NCBI RefSeq assembly: GCF_933775445.1 | Contig: NC_065877.1 | Span: forward strand, 3,100,001 to 3,164,000 | Reading direction: 5' to 3' | Length of the DNA: 64,000 nucleotides | Origin: Argentina anserina | Taxonomy: Eukaryota; Streptophyta; Magnoliopsida; Rosales; Rosaceae | Part shown: positions 1-11,069 of the stretch, piece after piece | Layout: each line of letters begins with the position of its first letter | How positions within the stretch are numbered: position 1 is the first letter of the stretch | Made by a program: the position numbers and the translations under genes | The notes under the pieces: generated by a model | The model's database searches: none | What the model was told of the DNA's origin: nothing | What the model saw: only the letters and a program-made list of their open reading frames with translations

Positions 1-1002
1 GATGCCATATGGGTGATTGTCGACCGATTGACGAAGTCGGCTCATTTTCTCCCAGTGTCGATGAAGTACTCAGTGGACGTGCTTGGGAAACTATATGTGG
101 ATGAGGTAGTGAGACTTCATGGTGCTCCAGTTTCTATTGTTTCCGATAGAGATGCACGTTTCACTTCGAAGTTCTGGGGTGGTTTGCAGAAGGCGATGGG
201 CACTACCTTGGATATGAGTACAGCTTTTCACCCTCAGACGGATGGACAGACAGAGAGGGTGAATCAGGTGATGGAAGACATGTTGAGAGCATGTGTGTTG
301 GATTTCAAGGGTAGCTGGGAAGATCATTTGAGATTGATTGAGTTTGCCTACAACAACAGCTACCATTCTAGCATCGGCATGGCACCGTATGAGGCACTTT
401 ATGGTAGGCCATGTCGATCTCCGATCTGTTGGGCCGAAGTTGGTGACGAGGCACTGATGGGTCCAGAGGTGGTTCAGGAAACCACTGAGAAGATCTCGAT
501 CATTCGGGATAGAATCCGGACCGCTCAGAGTAGACAGAAGAGCTATGCAGACTCGAAGAGGAGACATGTGGAATTTGAGGTCGGTGATCATGTGTTCTTG
601 AAAGTTTCACCTATGAGAGGTGTAGTGAGATTCGGCAAGAAAGGAAAGTTGGCACCGAGGTACGTTGGGCCATTTGAGATACTTGAGAAGGTGGGCGAAC
701 TAGCTTACCGACTAGCCTTGCCTACTAGCATGTCGGGCGTACACAACGTCTTCCACATTTCCATGCTGAGGAAGTATGTACCAGATGAGTCACATGTGAT
801 CGATCATAGCACCATTGAAGTGAAGGAAAATGCCACTTTTGTTGTCGAGCCGGTTCGTATCCTGGATAGATCCACAAAGAAGCTACGGAGGAGGGAAGTT
901 GGGCTAGTCAAGGTGTTGTGGAGTCACCATGATGAGGGTGATGCATCTTGGGAGCTAGAGTCAGACATGATGACTAGATATCCACAGTTGTTTGTTGAGT
1001 GA
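1..1002 (+). CDS. Ty3/gypsy polyprotein, C-terminal integrase and chromodomain (5' end outside window)
   Basis: The reading frame is open from base 1 and ends with a stop at 1000-1002. The integrase core begins with VDRLTKSAHF. The second catalytic aspartate lies in SDRDARFTS, and the glutamate in TDGQTERVNQ, so the DDE triad looks intact. The usual YVGPFEI.EKVG.LAYRL and VHNVFHISMLRKY motifs follow. The last ~55 residues (VKVLWSHHDEGDASWE...YPQLF) are the chromodomain-like tail of plant Tekay/Del-type chromoviruses. The enzyme inserts element cDNA into host chromatin. Protease, reverse transcriptase and RNase H must lie left of the window. No stop or frameshift interrupts the visible part, so the element may be recent. 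A polypurine tract and 3' LTR follow directly. Confidence 0.95.
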   Translation, partial: DAIWVIVDRLTKSAHFLPVSMKYSVDVLGKLYVDEVVRLHGAPVSIVSDRDARFTSKFWGGLQKAMGTTLDMSTAFHPQTDGQTERVNQVMEDMLRACVLDFKGSWEDHLRLIEFAYNNSYHSSIGMAPYEALYGRPCRSPICWAEVGDEALMGPEVVQETTEKISIIRDRIRTAQSRQKSYADSKRRHVEFEVGDHVFLKVSPMRGVVRFGKKGKLAPRYVGPFEILEKVGELAYRLALPTSMSGVHNVFHISMLRKYVPDESHVIDHSTIEVKENATFVVEPVRILDRSTKKLRRREVGLVKVLWSHHDEGDASWELESDMMTRYPQLFVE

Positions 1003-1030
1003 GCTTGAATTTCGGGACGAAATTCCTTTA

Positions 1031-1042
1031 AGGGGGGTAGAT
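1031..1042 (+). other. Polypurine tract of the Ty3/gypsy element
   Basis: A G-rich purine run (AGGGGGGTAG) sits between the polyprotein stop and the first TG of the LTR. This is where plus-strand DNA synthesis is primed in LTR retrotransposons. Its place fixes both the strand of the element and the LTR boundary. Confidence 0.8.
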
Positions 1043-4000
1043 TGTAATAACCCTAAATTTCAAACAACATTTGAGTGGATTTGAATTCTTTAAAATTGTG
1101 GAATTTAATTAGAATTGATGTGTTTGGTTATGACGATAGGAAACGAGTAACGGATACATTATCGGAATGTTTTAATCGAAAAACGTTACGTTTCCGAACG
1201 TTTATATCGACTTTTAATCCGTTGCTCGATTTCGAAAACTTTCTTCACGGAAGTTGTAGAGCTCGTTGATACGAGTTCATGGATATGTGACGCGTTCGAA
1301 ACGGACATCGTACGTAAAAGTTATTCGCGTCGGAAGTTAGTTTCCGATTTGGAAACTAGTATATAAAGGGAATTTTTGTAACTAGGGTTTCCATAACAGG
1401 AAACCCTTTTCTTTTCCGCCGCATCCTCTCTTCTTCTCTCTCTCTCCCACCCGACCTTCCCTCCCCTCTCTGCCTTCCGAATCGCCTCCCTCCCCGACCT
1501 CCGTCCTCAGCCATTCGTGGCTAGCACCGCCGCTCCCTATACCCTCGCAAGATCCCCTGCAAGCAGCCCGGTCGTCACGCAGCGCCTCCACCTCTCTTCC
1601 TCTTCCCGAGCTCACTCCCTCACCCTCTCGGTTCACCACCGATCTCCCTTCACAGGGAGACGTGGTCCTCACCGCCGGCCTAGGAGGCGTCGCAGCACCC
1701 CTCACAAGAAACCCCGAAGTCGACTCGCCCTCTCGTGCCACGCCCGAGCTCCACCAACGTTTGCGTCTTCTGCTCCGTCGTACCGAGCCTACTCCGGTGG
1801 TTTTCAAGCCGACTGAGGTGAGGGTTAGTTTAATTCGGTAGTGTTGATGCTTAGATGTGTTTTGTGTGGTTGTTGGATTCGTATTGAGGAGATCGGAGGA
1901 GGAGAGCTTGAGAGGGGGATGCCGCCGCCTTAGGCGGCGCGTGTGGGCAAGTGGAGGGGGCTAGGCACGGCCTAGGACCGTAGGAAGGAAGAGGGGAAGG
2001 AGGGGGAGAATTTGGAGGCGGCGGTGGCGTCACACGCTCCGTGGTTAGCCTCGGCGCGTGGGCCCCACGCGCAGCCGGCCGGAGGTGGCGCGTGTGCCAC
2101 ACGCGCCGCCGTGTGAGGCGGTGTAAATAGTTTCGACTGAAAGGGTATTTTGGTAATTTACTGTGTAACGGTAAATGTAAATGTAAATTTTATTTACGTA
2201 TGGTAAATGTAATTAAGTTTTACCTACGGTAAATGTAATTATAATTTACTTTCAGTAAATGTAAAAAGTAAATTGTAAAAAGGGTAATTTAGTAAATGTT
2301 TATTTACTGAATTTGTATTTACATTAAATCGTACGTATACGTACAGAAATACGTATTAATATTTATACGTACAGAAATACGTATTTAATATTTATACGTA
2401 CAGTAATACGTATTTAATATTTATACGTACAGAAATACGTATTAATATTTATACGTACAGAAATACGTATTAATATTTATACGTACAGAAATACGTATTA
2501 ATATTTATACGTACAGAAATACGTATTAATATTTATACGTACAGAAATACGTATTTAATATTTATACGTACAGAAATACGTATTAATTGAATATTGTACA
2601 GTAACCGTGAATAGTGAACAGTGAACAGTAACTTCGTATAAACCAAAATTGCTGAACAGTAACCGTATATTACTGTTTTGGCATTTAAAGGTTTACGAAA
2701 CGATTCTAAATTCTTTTCTTATTCTTTTAAGGTGATCGTTAAATCGAGGAAAGGAATTAGCATCGCGAATTGTGGAATTACGCTCAAGTCAATAAGGTGA
2801 GTAAAATCTCACTGAATTTACGAATCTACCCTCGTGGTGATTCAACATTTTGCAAGTGTGTTTATTAAATGAATTACAACATGTATATAATTTAGTGAAC
2901 TACATATATACAGTATAATGGTAATAAGTACATATATATATATAGTTCATTAAATTACTTACTGTTATTAATTCATTGGAAATAGTCATTTCGGTGACAG
3001 AAAAATTGTGCATGTGTATGTGATTTCAATGGTACGATATGATGTGAGATTATCGTACGTAATTTTTCAGGTGTTTATGAAATATGACATGTATAGGATA
3101 TAGTGGACTATGTATATGTGGTATAAATGGTAAATAAATACGAATATATATAGTTTGCTATATAATATACTGTTATGATTTTTATTATGGATATATTGTG
3201 AAAGTTTTAAAACGTACAATATGATGAGTGATTATTGTACATGATTTTATCACGGAAAATGTGAAATATTGTGATTTGTCTTCGGACGTGATGTGTGGTA
3301 CAATATGATGTGAGATTATTGTACATGTGAGGCAAGTCGGAACCTAGCCTTTGGCCGGGCGAAAGTTACGATACAGTTAGAGCTCTAGTCTGTCTGCCAT
3401 AGTACTGCATGAGGTAACGGGTGGTTATCTGATCATGGGTACTCAGCTTGTTTTGGATGTTGGGTGGCGGGTGGTTACCCAACATCAGCGGTATACTAAG
3501 TGAGGGGTAACAGACGAGTACCAGCGCTCATTAGTTACCATTTTGTGAAAGTATTAGAGTAACCAGATGGGTTGCTCGTTTTCTCATGATTTTTCATTAT
3601 ACTATGTTGATGTGGAGTTGTGTCTTTTATGAGACGAGAGTTATTTTTATATTTTACTCATACGAGCTGTAAAGCTTACCGGGTTTGTGTTGCAATCCCG
3701 GTGCACCAATTTCAATGGTGTAGGGGATACTTCCGCAGGTGCTGAGTAGTGGTGATTGAGTGACAACCCGAAGACTCGAAGTCGATCGCTTCCAGTCGTG
3801 GTGAGGTTCCAGCGTGGGTTGTGTGTGTGATTTGGTGTGATTTTATTTTTGAGGTTGTTGTGAGGATTATAAAATTCCATTTGTTATATGTTGAATTATC
3901 ATTTGGGTTTGTAATAATCGGCTTGACTGAGTTATATTTTAAACTCAGATGTGATCCGCTGTTACGCTTAAATGATTTCGATGTAGTTGAGATTATTTGG

Positions 4001-4056
4001 TGTTTAACGACTTGAGAATTTTGAGTTTTTAAGCTCGAAATTTTGGGGTCGTTACA
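1043..4056 (+). mobile_element. 3' LTR of a Ty3/gypsy element (3.0 kb)
   Basis: It starts TGTAATAACCC right after the polypurine tract and ends GGGTCGTTACA. Both ends match those of the other three LTRs in this window. It holds a GC-rich stretch (1400-2110) whose open frames on both strands look like composition artefacts. It also holds imperfect GTAAATGTAAA repeats (2160-2300), a 28-29 bp tandem array (about 2335-2590) and three copies of a GTAC-armed hairpin (3032-3324). The bases just after the LTR (4057-4061, ATACT) should be one copy of the 5-bp target duplication; the other copy lies outside the window. The LTR end cuts into an F-box reading frame. Confidence 0.93.
2335..2590 (+). repeat. 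28-29 bp minisatellite inside the LTR
   Basis: About nine head-to-tail units of the form TATTTATACGTACAGAAATA then CGTATTAA, with small length changes (TTAAT or TTTAAT). Each unit is partly palindromic (ATACGT/ACGTAT). The same array, with fewer copies and different variants, lies in the LTR at 26508-26706. It is only vestigial in the minus-strand solo LTR near 7375-7440. Confidence 0.9.
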
Positions 4057-4657
4057 ATACTTCTACTTTCGGTCGATCGAAAAGGGTATGTCCATTACCA
4101 TATTGTTCCCGAGTACCATTAGAAATGTGAACAACTTTGTAAGTGTTGGATTTAGGATCATAGCCTATTCCTAAATCACTTAAGTTCTCATCTGGAACAT
4201 ATGGCGAAGTGACCTTGACTTCCCTAATTGCTGGGTTCCATAGAATTACTTTATTATCATTTCTTAGACAGATAATCCCATGACAATGCCCTATAATCCA
4301 TGCAGACTCTAGAGCCTTGAACCCACTAAGCTGGCCCTCCGTAACATGCTCGACAAGACAATGAATATCACCACCATCACCATCAGGTTTGCAGATATTA
4401 ATCAATGAGATAAGACTTTCGCTTTCATTCTCCCCAGTGTCAGAACTCTTGAAATTTTCACGTTTATAAAGGACACCAATAGTACTACAAACATTATTGT
4501 GCATGGAAGTGGAAAAATGATTGGCCATGAAGTTGGAATCCTTCATCAAAGTATGCCACGAATTATGAACGCACTTGAATCGCATTAGAGATTTAGGTGG
4601 CAGTCTTAATAGGATTTGCAATGTCAAGGCTTCTGGTATATTGCTAAACTCTGTCAT
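4057..4657 (-). pseudogene. F-box protein with FBA-type domain, truncated by retrotransposon insertion
   Basis: The reading frame starts MTEFSNIPEALTLQILLRLP, a clear F-box: hydrophobic leucines, PPKSLMRFKCV and W in NSWHTL. I chose the ATG at 4655-4657 because the in-frame extension upstream (23 residues) does not look like F-box sequence. About residues 120-200 show the F-box-associated pattern GHCHGIICL...LWNPAIREVK...LGIGYDPKSNTYKVV seen in At3g23880-like and S-locus-F-box-like proteins. Such proteins choose substrates for SCF ubiquitin ligases. Family members are usually near 380-400 residues. Here the frame runs into the LTR at 4056 after about 200 residues, so the C-terminal half is missing. 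It should lie beyond the element's other LTR. I see no other lesion in the remaining part. Confidence 0.85.
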
Positions 4658-5716
4658 TTCGAATCTGTAACAGTTTACGCACAAACAATGTAGAATATGG
4701 TGATAATTAGTAACTTCCCGTACCAAATTCTCCTATAATCCTGAAATCTGAAGTTGCAAGAAATGGAACAAAAAATATGAAATATACTTTGAATCAATCA
4801 AGATCCACGCATGCTTTTAAAAAAAAAAAGGCGTTAAAAGATTAATATAAATCTGCCATGCATGCAATTTCCGTCAGAAATTAAATGGTGGATCGAAAGA
4901 TCTGCAAACTTATACCTGATAGTTTAAGAAATTAAAGATATTTTTCTCCATGGCTTATTAGTTTAAATACCTGAAGGGTTTCGTCGGCGTGCGCTGAGGG
5001 ACAGGGAGGAAGAGACGTCGATCAGAGTTTCAGGTTTGTACCGGGTCCCGAAATATTATTACCATTCGAATGCATGTATTAAACCGACGTCGATCTTTCT
5101 CAGCTTAGATCTTTCGTGTAATCAGGCTAGGGTCATTCAGCTTAAGACAATGTAATTAGCTTCAGATCATGTACGACTGCCACATGTGGTCTATCATAGC
5201 CTTAAATAGCTCCTTCACAATTGTACGTGTCATTCTGTCCAAATCAATAGAAACAAAAATTAGTTAGAAGATATTTTTCTCTAATCTTCGAGCTTAATCT
5301 GCTTGCACAATTTATCAAAGTCTACTGAGCTCCCCGACAATGCGCCAAGCTTAGATCTAAGAGCAAATGCACCTCAATGGGCAAAAGCAAGAACAATAGG
5401 CAGAATTTTGTCTATCGTTTTGCACTTTTGCCTCTACCTTTAAATTATCTCATGCACCCCAAAAGACATGGCCAATGCTTCAGTAGATGATTCAATCTAA
5501 TCTAATGGTATTTGTGAAACGTAGTTAATATAATGGTCGTTGCCTATTAAATTGGATCGACCCGCTATGTTCTTCCATCATTGAATCCTCTAAATTAAGT
5601 AGATCGATATGTTTTATTTTCTCTATGCTATATATTCAGGACGTCATCTTTGTATCTGGTACTGAATCTATCGAATTGGATGGATTCATCAACCTGCTTT
5701 CGACGTTTGCATATCA
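4658..5716. other. Upstream region of the truncated F-box gene
   Basis: This is AT-rich intergenic DNA on the 5' side of the minus-strand F-box gene. It should hold the old promoter and any 5' leader. I see no other open frame with coding character, no RNA gene and no LTR sequence here. Confidence 0.5.
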
Positions 5717-6589
5717 GTAGTATTTTCGGTTTACCAGAAATTCTGACGGTTAGACGAGGTCCGAATTAGATAAAGTTTTAATAGGGTCCCTAAATATTAG
5801 TACTGATAACATCAGCTGGTGTCGATTTGTCACGACCCCAAAATTTCGAGCATGAAACTCAAATTCAAAGTCATGAAAAACATTAAAACAATCTCAATGA
5901 ATCGAAATCATTTTAAATGCCACAGCGGATTATCTCTGAGTTCAAAATATAACTCAGTCAAACCGATTATTACAAACCAAATTATAATTCGACATTATAA
6001 CAAATGGAAATGTATAATCCTCACAAAAACCTCACAAGAAAGTCACACAAAATCCTAACACAAGCTGGAACTGAATATCTTCAAGTCCTCTGAGCGGTCC
6101 GTCAATTCCCGCTAATCCACACATGTAGAATTATCCACTACACTATCGAATTGGTGCACCGGGATTGTAAACACAAACCCGGTAAGCTTTACAGCTCGTA
6201 TGAGTAAAAACAACAATAAAACTCGCATATCAATATATACGGAAATCCACAAAAACATCAAATATAAATGCACTCATGAGTCAATGGATTGCTCATCTGG
6301 TTGTCCAAAATATGAAAATGAAAGTGCTCATGAGAAATTGGACAACCCCTCTGTTTACCCAAATGCATTTATAATACGGGTACTAATGAACGCTGGTACA
6401 CCTCTGTTACCCCTCACGTAGTACACCGCCGACATTAGGCAACCTCCTGCTACCCAACATCTAAAAATATGAGTACTCATGAGCCGATAACCCATCTGTT
6501 ACCTCACATGCAGTACTCCGGCAGACAGACTAGAGCTCTAACTGTATCGTAACTTTCGCCCGGCCAAAGGCTAGGTTCCGACATGCCAA

Positions 6590-6880
6590 ACACGTCCTAA
6601 GACTGGTCCGAAGACATAAACATATCCGAAGACAAACTCGTCCGAAGACAAAACTCGTCCGAAGACAAAACTTGTCCGAAGACATCAATCACGTCTGAAG
6701 ACAAAACTCGTCCGAAGATAAAACTCGTCTGAAGACAAAACACATCCGAAGACATCACACGTCCGTAGACAAAAATCACGTCCGAAGACAAATCACGTCC
6801 GTAGAAAAAATCACGTCCGAAGACAAATCACGTCTGAAGACAATTCACGTCCGTAGACAAAATCACGTCCGAAGACAAAA
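6590..6880 (-). repeat. TTTTGTCTTCGGACG-type short tandem repeats in the LTR
   Basis: About fifteen degenerate units of 15-22 bp on the plus strand (CGTCCGAAGACAAAA, with GTAGA and GTCTG variants). The same word occurs once or a few times in the other LTRs (3279, 27364, 30068-30140, 30365-30545). The array has therefore expanded in this copy. Confidence 0.85.
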
Positions 6881-8324
6881 CGTTTTAACAAATTTCACTG
6901 TTAAAACCATGTACAATAATCATCTCATTATATTGTACAAATCGCATCAACATGCTCAATATATAAATCTCGTCATCAAAATGACATATTCACAACGAAA
7001 TCATGACAGTATATAATATAGCAAACTATATATATATATATATGTACCTATTTACCATTTATACAAATATATATATATATATTCTACTATATCATATACA
7101 TGTCATATTTCATTCTTTAAAATTCTGCAAAAATCTTCAATCTCCGCAAGGGTAGATTCGTAAAAAATGAGATTTTACTTACCTCATATACTCGAGCGTA
7201 ATTCCAAAATTCCGTCAGTAGTTCCTTTTCTTGAATTATCGATCACCTTGAAAGGATAAGAAAAGAATTTAGCATCGTTACGTAAACCTTAAATGTCGAA
7301 ACAATGATAATTTGTTACTGTTCAGTAATTTCTGGTTTTACGAATTTACTGTTCATGTATTACTGTACAAATACACATCCATTACGTATTCATGTATGAC
7401 TACATACTGTTTACGTATTTCTGTACATATAAATACTATTCAAATGTAAATATTGTCTCAGAAAATAATAATTACTGAATTACCCTTCCGAATTTACTTT
7501 TTACATTTACTGAATGTAATTCACATTTACATTTACCGAACGTAAAATAAATTTACATTTACAGTATGTAAATCACTTTTTACATTCACCGACGTAAAAA
7601 TAAATTTACAAAATTTCTGGTTCGAAATCACTGTTCACGCGCCACTCACCGGCGACCGCGTGTGGCGCTCATGCGTCACTCACTGTGGCATCGCGTGGGG
7701 CCCATGCACCGGCACCAACCACGGCGCGTATTACGCCACCGCCGCCCTAAATCTCCTCCTCTCCTCCTCCTCTACCTTCCCACGGCCTCACGCCGCCTCC
7801 TACCCCCTCCATGCACCCACACACGCCGCCTAAGGCGGCGGTGTTCATCAATCCTCCGATCCCCCTCCAATCTTCCTCAAACCAACCAAAAATTCACAAA
7901 AATTCATCACAACAATCATATGAAACTAACCCTCACCTCAGTCGAAGCTTGAGACCGTCGGATCATCACGGAGGAGCTCAAGAAGTCGCCGGCGTTCGAT
8001 TTTGGGGTGTGACTGAATCGCGATGGGTTGACCCCCAATTCGATTGCAGATGGTTCCACGGGTGAGGACTGGCGTCGGGGTGCTCTCCTCCGAGCTCTTA
8101 TGTCGCCGGAGACGGAGGGTTGAGCGGTGACAAGTTGCAGGGGCCGCAAGAGGTAGGCGTGACTTCTCGGTGGCGAGGGACGTTGCGCCCTGCTCAAGAA
8201 AGGGAGAAGTCGAGTCGGCGAGTGTTTCGGCATCGGCGGTGAGGGCCACGTCGCCCTGAGTGGGGAGATCGGTGGTGGGCTGAGGGAGGAAATGATTGGG
8301 GAGAGAGAGAGAATCGCGAGGGGA

Positions 8325-8327
<3 letters not shown>

Positions 8328-8376
<49 letters not shown>
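8328..8376 (+). repeat. GA dinucleotide microsatellite
   Basis: An almost uninterrupted GA run of about 48 bp inside the solo LTR. It corresponds to the CT-rich stretch of the plus-strand LTRs (1430-1450 and 25797-25822). Confidence 0.95.
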
Positions 8377-8380
<4 letters not shown>

Positions 8381-8850
8381 GGGAGGCGGATGAAGGGTTT
8401 CCAGAAATGGAAACTCTAATCCCTAAAATTTTCTATTTATACTCATTTCCAAAATCAAAAACTAACTTCCGACGTTAATAACTTTCACGTCCGACGTCTG
8501 ATTCGAACGCGTGACGTGTCCACGAACTCGTATCGACGAGCTCTACAACTTTCGTGAAGAAAGTTTTCGTAAACGAGCGACGGAATAAAAGTCGATATTC
8601 ATGTCACGGAAACGTAACGTTTTTCTACAAAAACGTTCCGAGAACGTTTCCGTTTTCGTTTCGCAACGTCGCAAGCAGCCAAAAGTCGTTTAAATAAATT
8701 TCACAAACTTTATAAATTGAAATCAACTCGATAATAGTTCCGAAAAATTCGGGTTATTACACGATTAATCCCGAGAAATTTACTTCATATACTTCATATA
8801 GTTGTTTCATAATGCTACAATTTTATTTTAAATCTAGTATAAAGTTATAA

Positions 8851-9477
8851 TATAAAGAAATAAAAAATTTTAAATCTAGTATTATTAACATATATAATAT
8901 TTTATGTATAATTATTACCAAAAAAGACATAATTGATATATGTATAATATAGTATATGCATGTATAATATTTTCTTTTTTGAGGGTCTTTTATGGGCCGG
9001 GTCAATCCTTGCGGGTTTTGACGGGCCGGACCGGATTTCACACCTCTAAATTAAGTCCGGCCCTCTACCCACGGAAGCGGGATTTCTCGCGGACCGGATC
9101 GGGTAAAAGTCCATCGGGCTTGCGGGCTTCCACGGGCTAAATGATGAGGCCTAACTGGGACTGATGACCACTGCAAAAAGGGGCATAAGATGATTGTCAA
9201 AGACTTCAAATCACTAGCTGCGAAAACAAAAGATGATTGACATGCATTTTGCCGGACTTGGTCGACGGGCAAAACTTGCCAGGGTGGCTTGGTCAGGGAG
9301 CTTATTGATCGGGCAACAAAAGTGAGATGCAACCCAGTTTTTGATTTCTCTGCCTTTTTTCTTGGTCTTGCCTGTCCAATATACTCCCGGTGCATTTTCT
9401 CTAATAACGCTTTATTTTCCGTCTCTCTTCCTTTACAATTTCGTATACTTCCCTTCTTCTGGTTTCTTCATCCCTCA
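8851..9477. other. Intergenic stretch with a GGGCCGG-rich segment
   Basis: Bases 8985-9150 are unusually GC-rich (GGGCCGG, CCGGACCGG), like the subterminal part of plant hAT elements. CACACCTCTA at 9039-9048 resembles a hAT end. I could not find a matching second end or an 8-bp target duplication. Bases 9101-9150 recur in inverted orientation at 9762-9828. No gene is evident. Confidence 0.4.
9101..9150 (+). repeat. Inverted repeat arm shared with 9762-9828
   Basis: The segment ending CCACGGGCTAAATGATGAGG matches the reverse complement of the segment starting GCCTCATCATTTAGCCCGTG at 9762. The second arm carries about 17 extra bases in the middle. One arm is outside the hAT element and the other inside it, so they are dispersed copies of one repeat and not TIRs of that element. 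Confidence 0.8.
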
Positions 9478-9822
9478 ATTCGGGGTAGTGGTGGACACGG
9501 GTCCATTCGGTTCGGTTTTGGACAAAACCCATAACCCAACCCAAATTTTAAATTCGGTTCGGTTCGGTTCGGTTTTTCTATTTTAGAGACTGTGACCCAC
9601 AACCCAACCCAACCTGTACGGTTCGGTTCGGTTCGGTTTTTTTTCCGGTTTTACCCGTATGTAAAATACGTAATATTATATATTAATTTTAAAAGTACAA
9701 AATTTAACATAAAGATGAAAAACTAATAGTCTAACGATTATTTCATACCTAATTGACTTATGCCTCATCATTTAGCCCGTGGATCTGAAAAGCTCGTCGA
9801 GGCCCGCAAGCCCGATGGGTTT

Positions 9823-10203
9823 TTACCCGAAAACAACACTATTATGTCATAAGGGAAGACCCATTACCAATATGCGAACACTAAAAGTCGTTTGCATATA
9901 TGAAATCACCTAATTTTTGTTACTTATCATGCGCGGTCGCACTAAAGAAATATATTTGGCAAAGCCCCGGTCAATGGGGTTTCAATATGTGAAAACGCCT
10001 CTTTTTTAGTTAACCGTAGGTATGAACGGTCAAACCATGTCCAAAATGGACGAAATTTTTACGGGGTCCCTAAATATATATACCAATCACATCTGCTGGT
10101 GTCTATCGACCATATTTTGAATTAGAGTTGACGATCACCTAAGTGTCAACTAATGTATCATAACCTTTATATTAGGTTTAAAATAAAACTATCGCATTAT
10201 GAA
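9823..10203 (+). repeat. Direct repeat, copy 1 (inside the hAT element)
   Basis: About 375 bp from GAAAACAACACTATTATG to CGCATTATGAAG are repeated at 10335-10708 with scattered substitutions (roughly 93% by eye). It includes GGTCCCTAAATATATATACC and CTGCTGGTGTC, shared with the older repeat at 5717-5827. It does not code for protein. Confidence 0.88.
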
Positions 10204-10334
10204 GCGACTATATGAAGGAAACTTCTAAGGATCGATCGACACCAGCCGATGTAATCGGTATATATATTTAGTGACCCTATAAAAATTTCATCCAATTCGG
10301 ACCTCATTTAACCGTCAGAATTTTTGGTAAATCG

Positions 10335-10708
10335 AAAACACCACTATTATGCCATAAGGGAGGACCTATTACAAATATGCGAACGCCGAAAGCCGTTTGC
10401 ATATCTGAAATCACCTAATTTTTGTTATCTATCATGCGCGATCGCACTAAAGAAATATATTTGGCAAAGCCCCGGTCAATAGGGTTTCAATATGTGAAAA
10501 CGCCTCTTTTTTAGTTAACCGTAGGTACGAACGGTCAAACCATGTCCAAAACGGACGAAATTTTGACGGGGTCCCTAAATATATATACCAATCACATCTG
10601 CTGGTGTCGATCGATCATATTTCGAATTAGAGTTGGCGATTTCCTAAGTGTCAACTAATGTATCATAACATTTATATTAGGTTTAAAATAAAACTATCGC
10701 ATTATGAA
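10335..10708 (+). repeat. Direct repeat, copy 2 (inside the hAT element)
   Basis: This is the second copy of the 375-bp unit. The spacer 10204-10334 carries the same family in inverted orientation (ATCGATCGACACCAGCC...GTGACCCTATAAAAATTTCA). The core is therefore a direct-inverted-direct arrangement. Confidence 0.88.
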
Positions 10709-11069
10709 GGAAGCAAGACGGCTAAATAATGCGCCTCTTATACATTAGGTCAATTAGGTTAGAAATTATGTGCGGCTGTGAGGCCGACCACACTATTTTT
10801 TTTATTAAAAAAATAATAATAATAATGTAAAATTATAAATATGACAAAATGATGTCGTTTTGTAACGTTGACCATTGACTTCGGGTTGTTCGGGTCGGTT
10901 CGGTTTCTAAGGGACTGAACCCATAACCCAACCCAAATAGAATCGGTTCGGTTCGGTTTTTTTATTTTCGGTTCGGTTTGATTCGGATTTCGGTTTGTTC
11001 GGATTCGGTTTGGATTCGAGTCCGGTTTTTTTCGGTTTTCGGGTCAGTTTGTCCACCCCTAATTCGGGG

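Larger units (their letters stand above)
5828..8761 (-). mobile_element. Solo LTR of the same Ty3/gypsy family, minus strand
   Basis: Read on the minus strand it begins TGTAATAACCCGAA and ends GGGGTCGTGACA. It is bounded by a perfect 5-bp target duplication, CGATT at 5823-5827 and at 8762-8766. No internal region or second LTR is present, so it is a solo LTR left by unequal recombination between two LTRs. It lacks most of the 28-29 bp array of the 1043 copy. Instead it has a CGTCCGAAGACAAAA-type array (6590-6880) and a long GA run (8328-8376). Confidence 0.95.
5717..8850 (-). repeat. Older dispersed repeat, split by the solo LTR
   Basis: Bases 5717-5827 (starting GTAGTATTTTCGGTTTACC) and 8762-8850 (GATTAATCCCGAGAAATTTAC...) together are collinear with the reverse complement of roughly 10180-10345 inside the hAT element. 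That copy has TTTACCAAAAATTCTGACGG and later CTGGTGTCGATCGATCC. The solo LTR sits exactly at the CTGGTGTCGATT point. The two halves therefore form one ancient repeat copy interrupted by the LTR. The repeat shows no coding capacity. Confidence 0.85.
9486..11061. mobile_element. hAT-type non-autonomous DNA transposon (1.58 kb)
   Basis: The ends are TAGTGGTGGAC on the left and, in reverse complement, TAGGGGTGGAC on the right (10 of 11 matching). They are flanked by a perfect 8-bp target duplication, ATTCGGGG, at 9478-9485 and 11062-11069. Subterminal GGTTCGGTTCGG arrays (9535-9660, 10880-11040) are typical of plant hAT elements. No transposase frame is present, so it must have moved with enzyme from elsewhere. 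The core holds two long direct repeats and an older repeat. Confidence 0.95.

Noticed and set aside
1382..2102. Long Arg/Pro/Ser-rich open frames on both strands
   Set aside because: They lie in the GC-rich part of the LTR, overlap each other in opposite directions, and are not kept in the other LTR copies.
6597..6791. Minus-strand repeat protein (SSDV.. repeats)
   Set aside because: It is a translation of the CGTCCGAAGACAAAA tandem array. The frame has no support in other copies.
7662..8249. Overlapping open frames in four directions
   Set aside because: This is the same GC-rich LTR zone in the minus-strand solo LTR. Composition explains the lack of stops.
5591..9056. AATTAAGT found at both 5593 and 9049 as a possible 8-bp TSD for a large hAT element
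   Set aside because: The left flank lacks a matching terminal inverted repeat. The word is AT-rich and likely to recur by chance.
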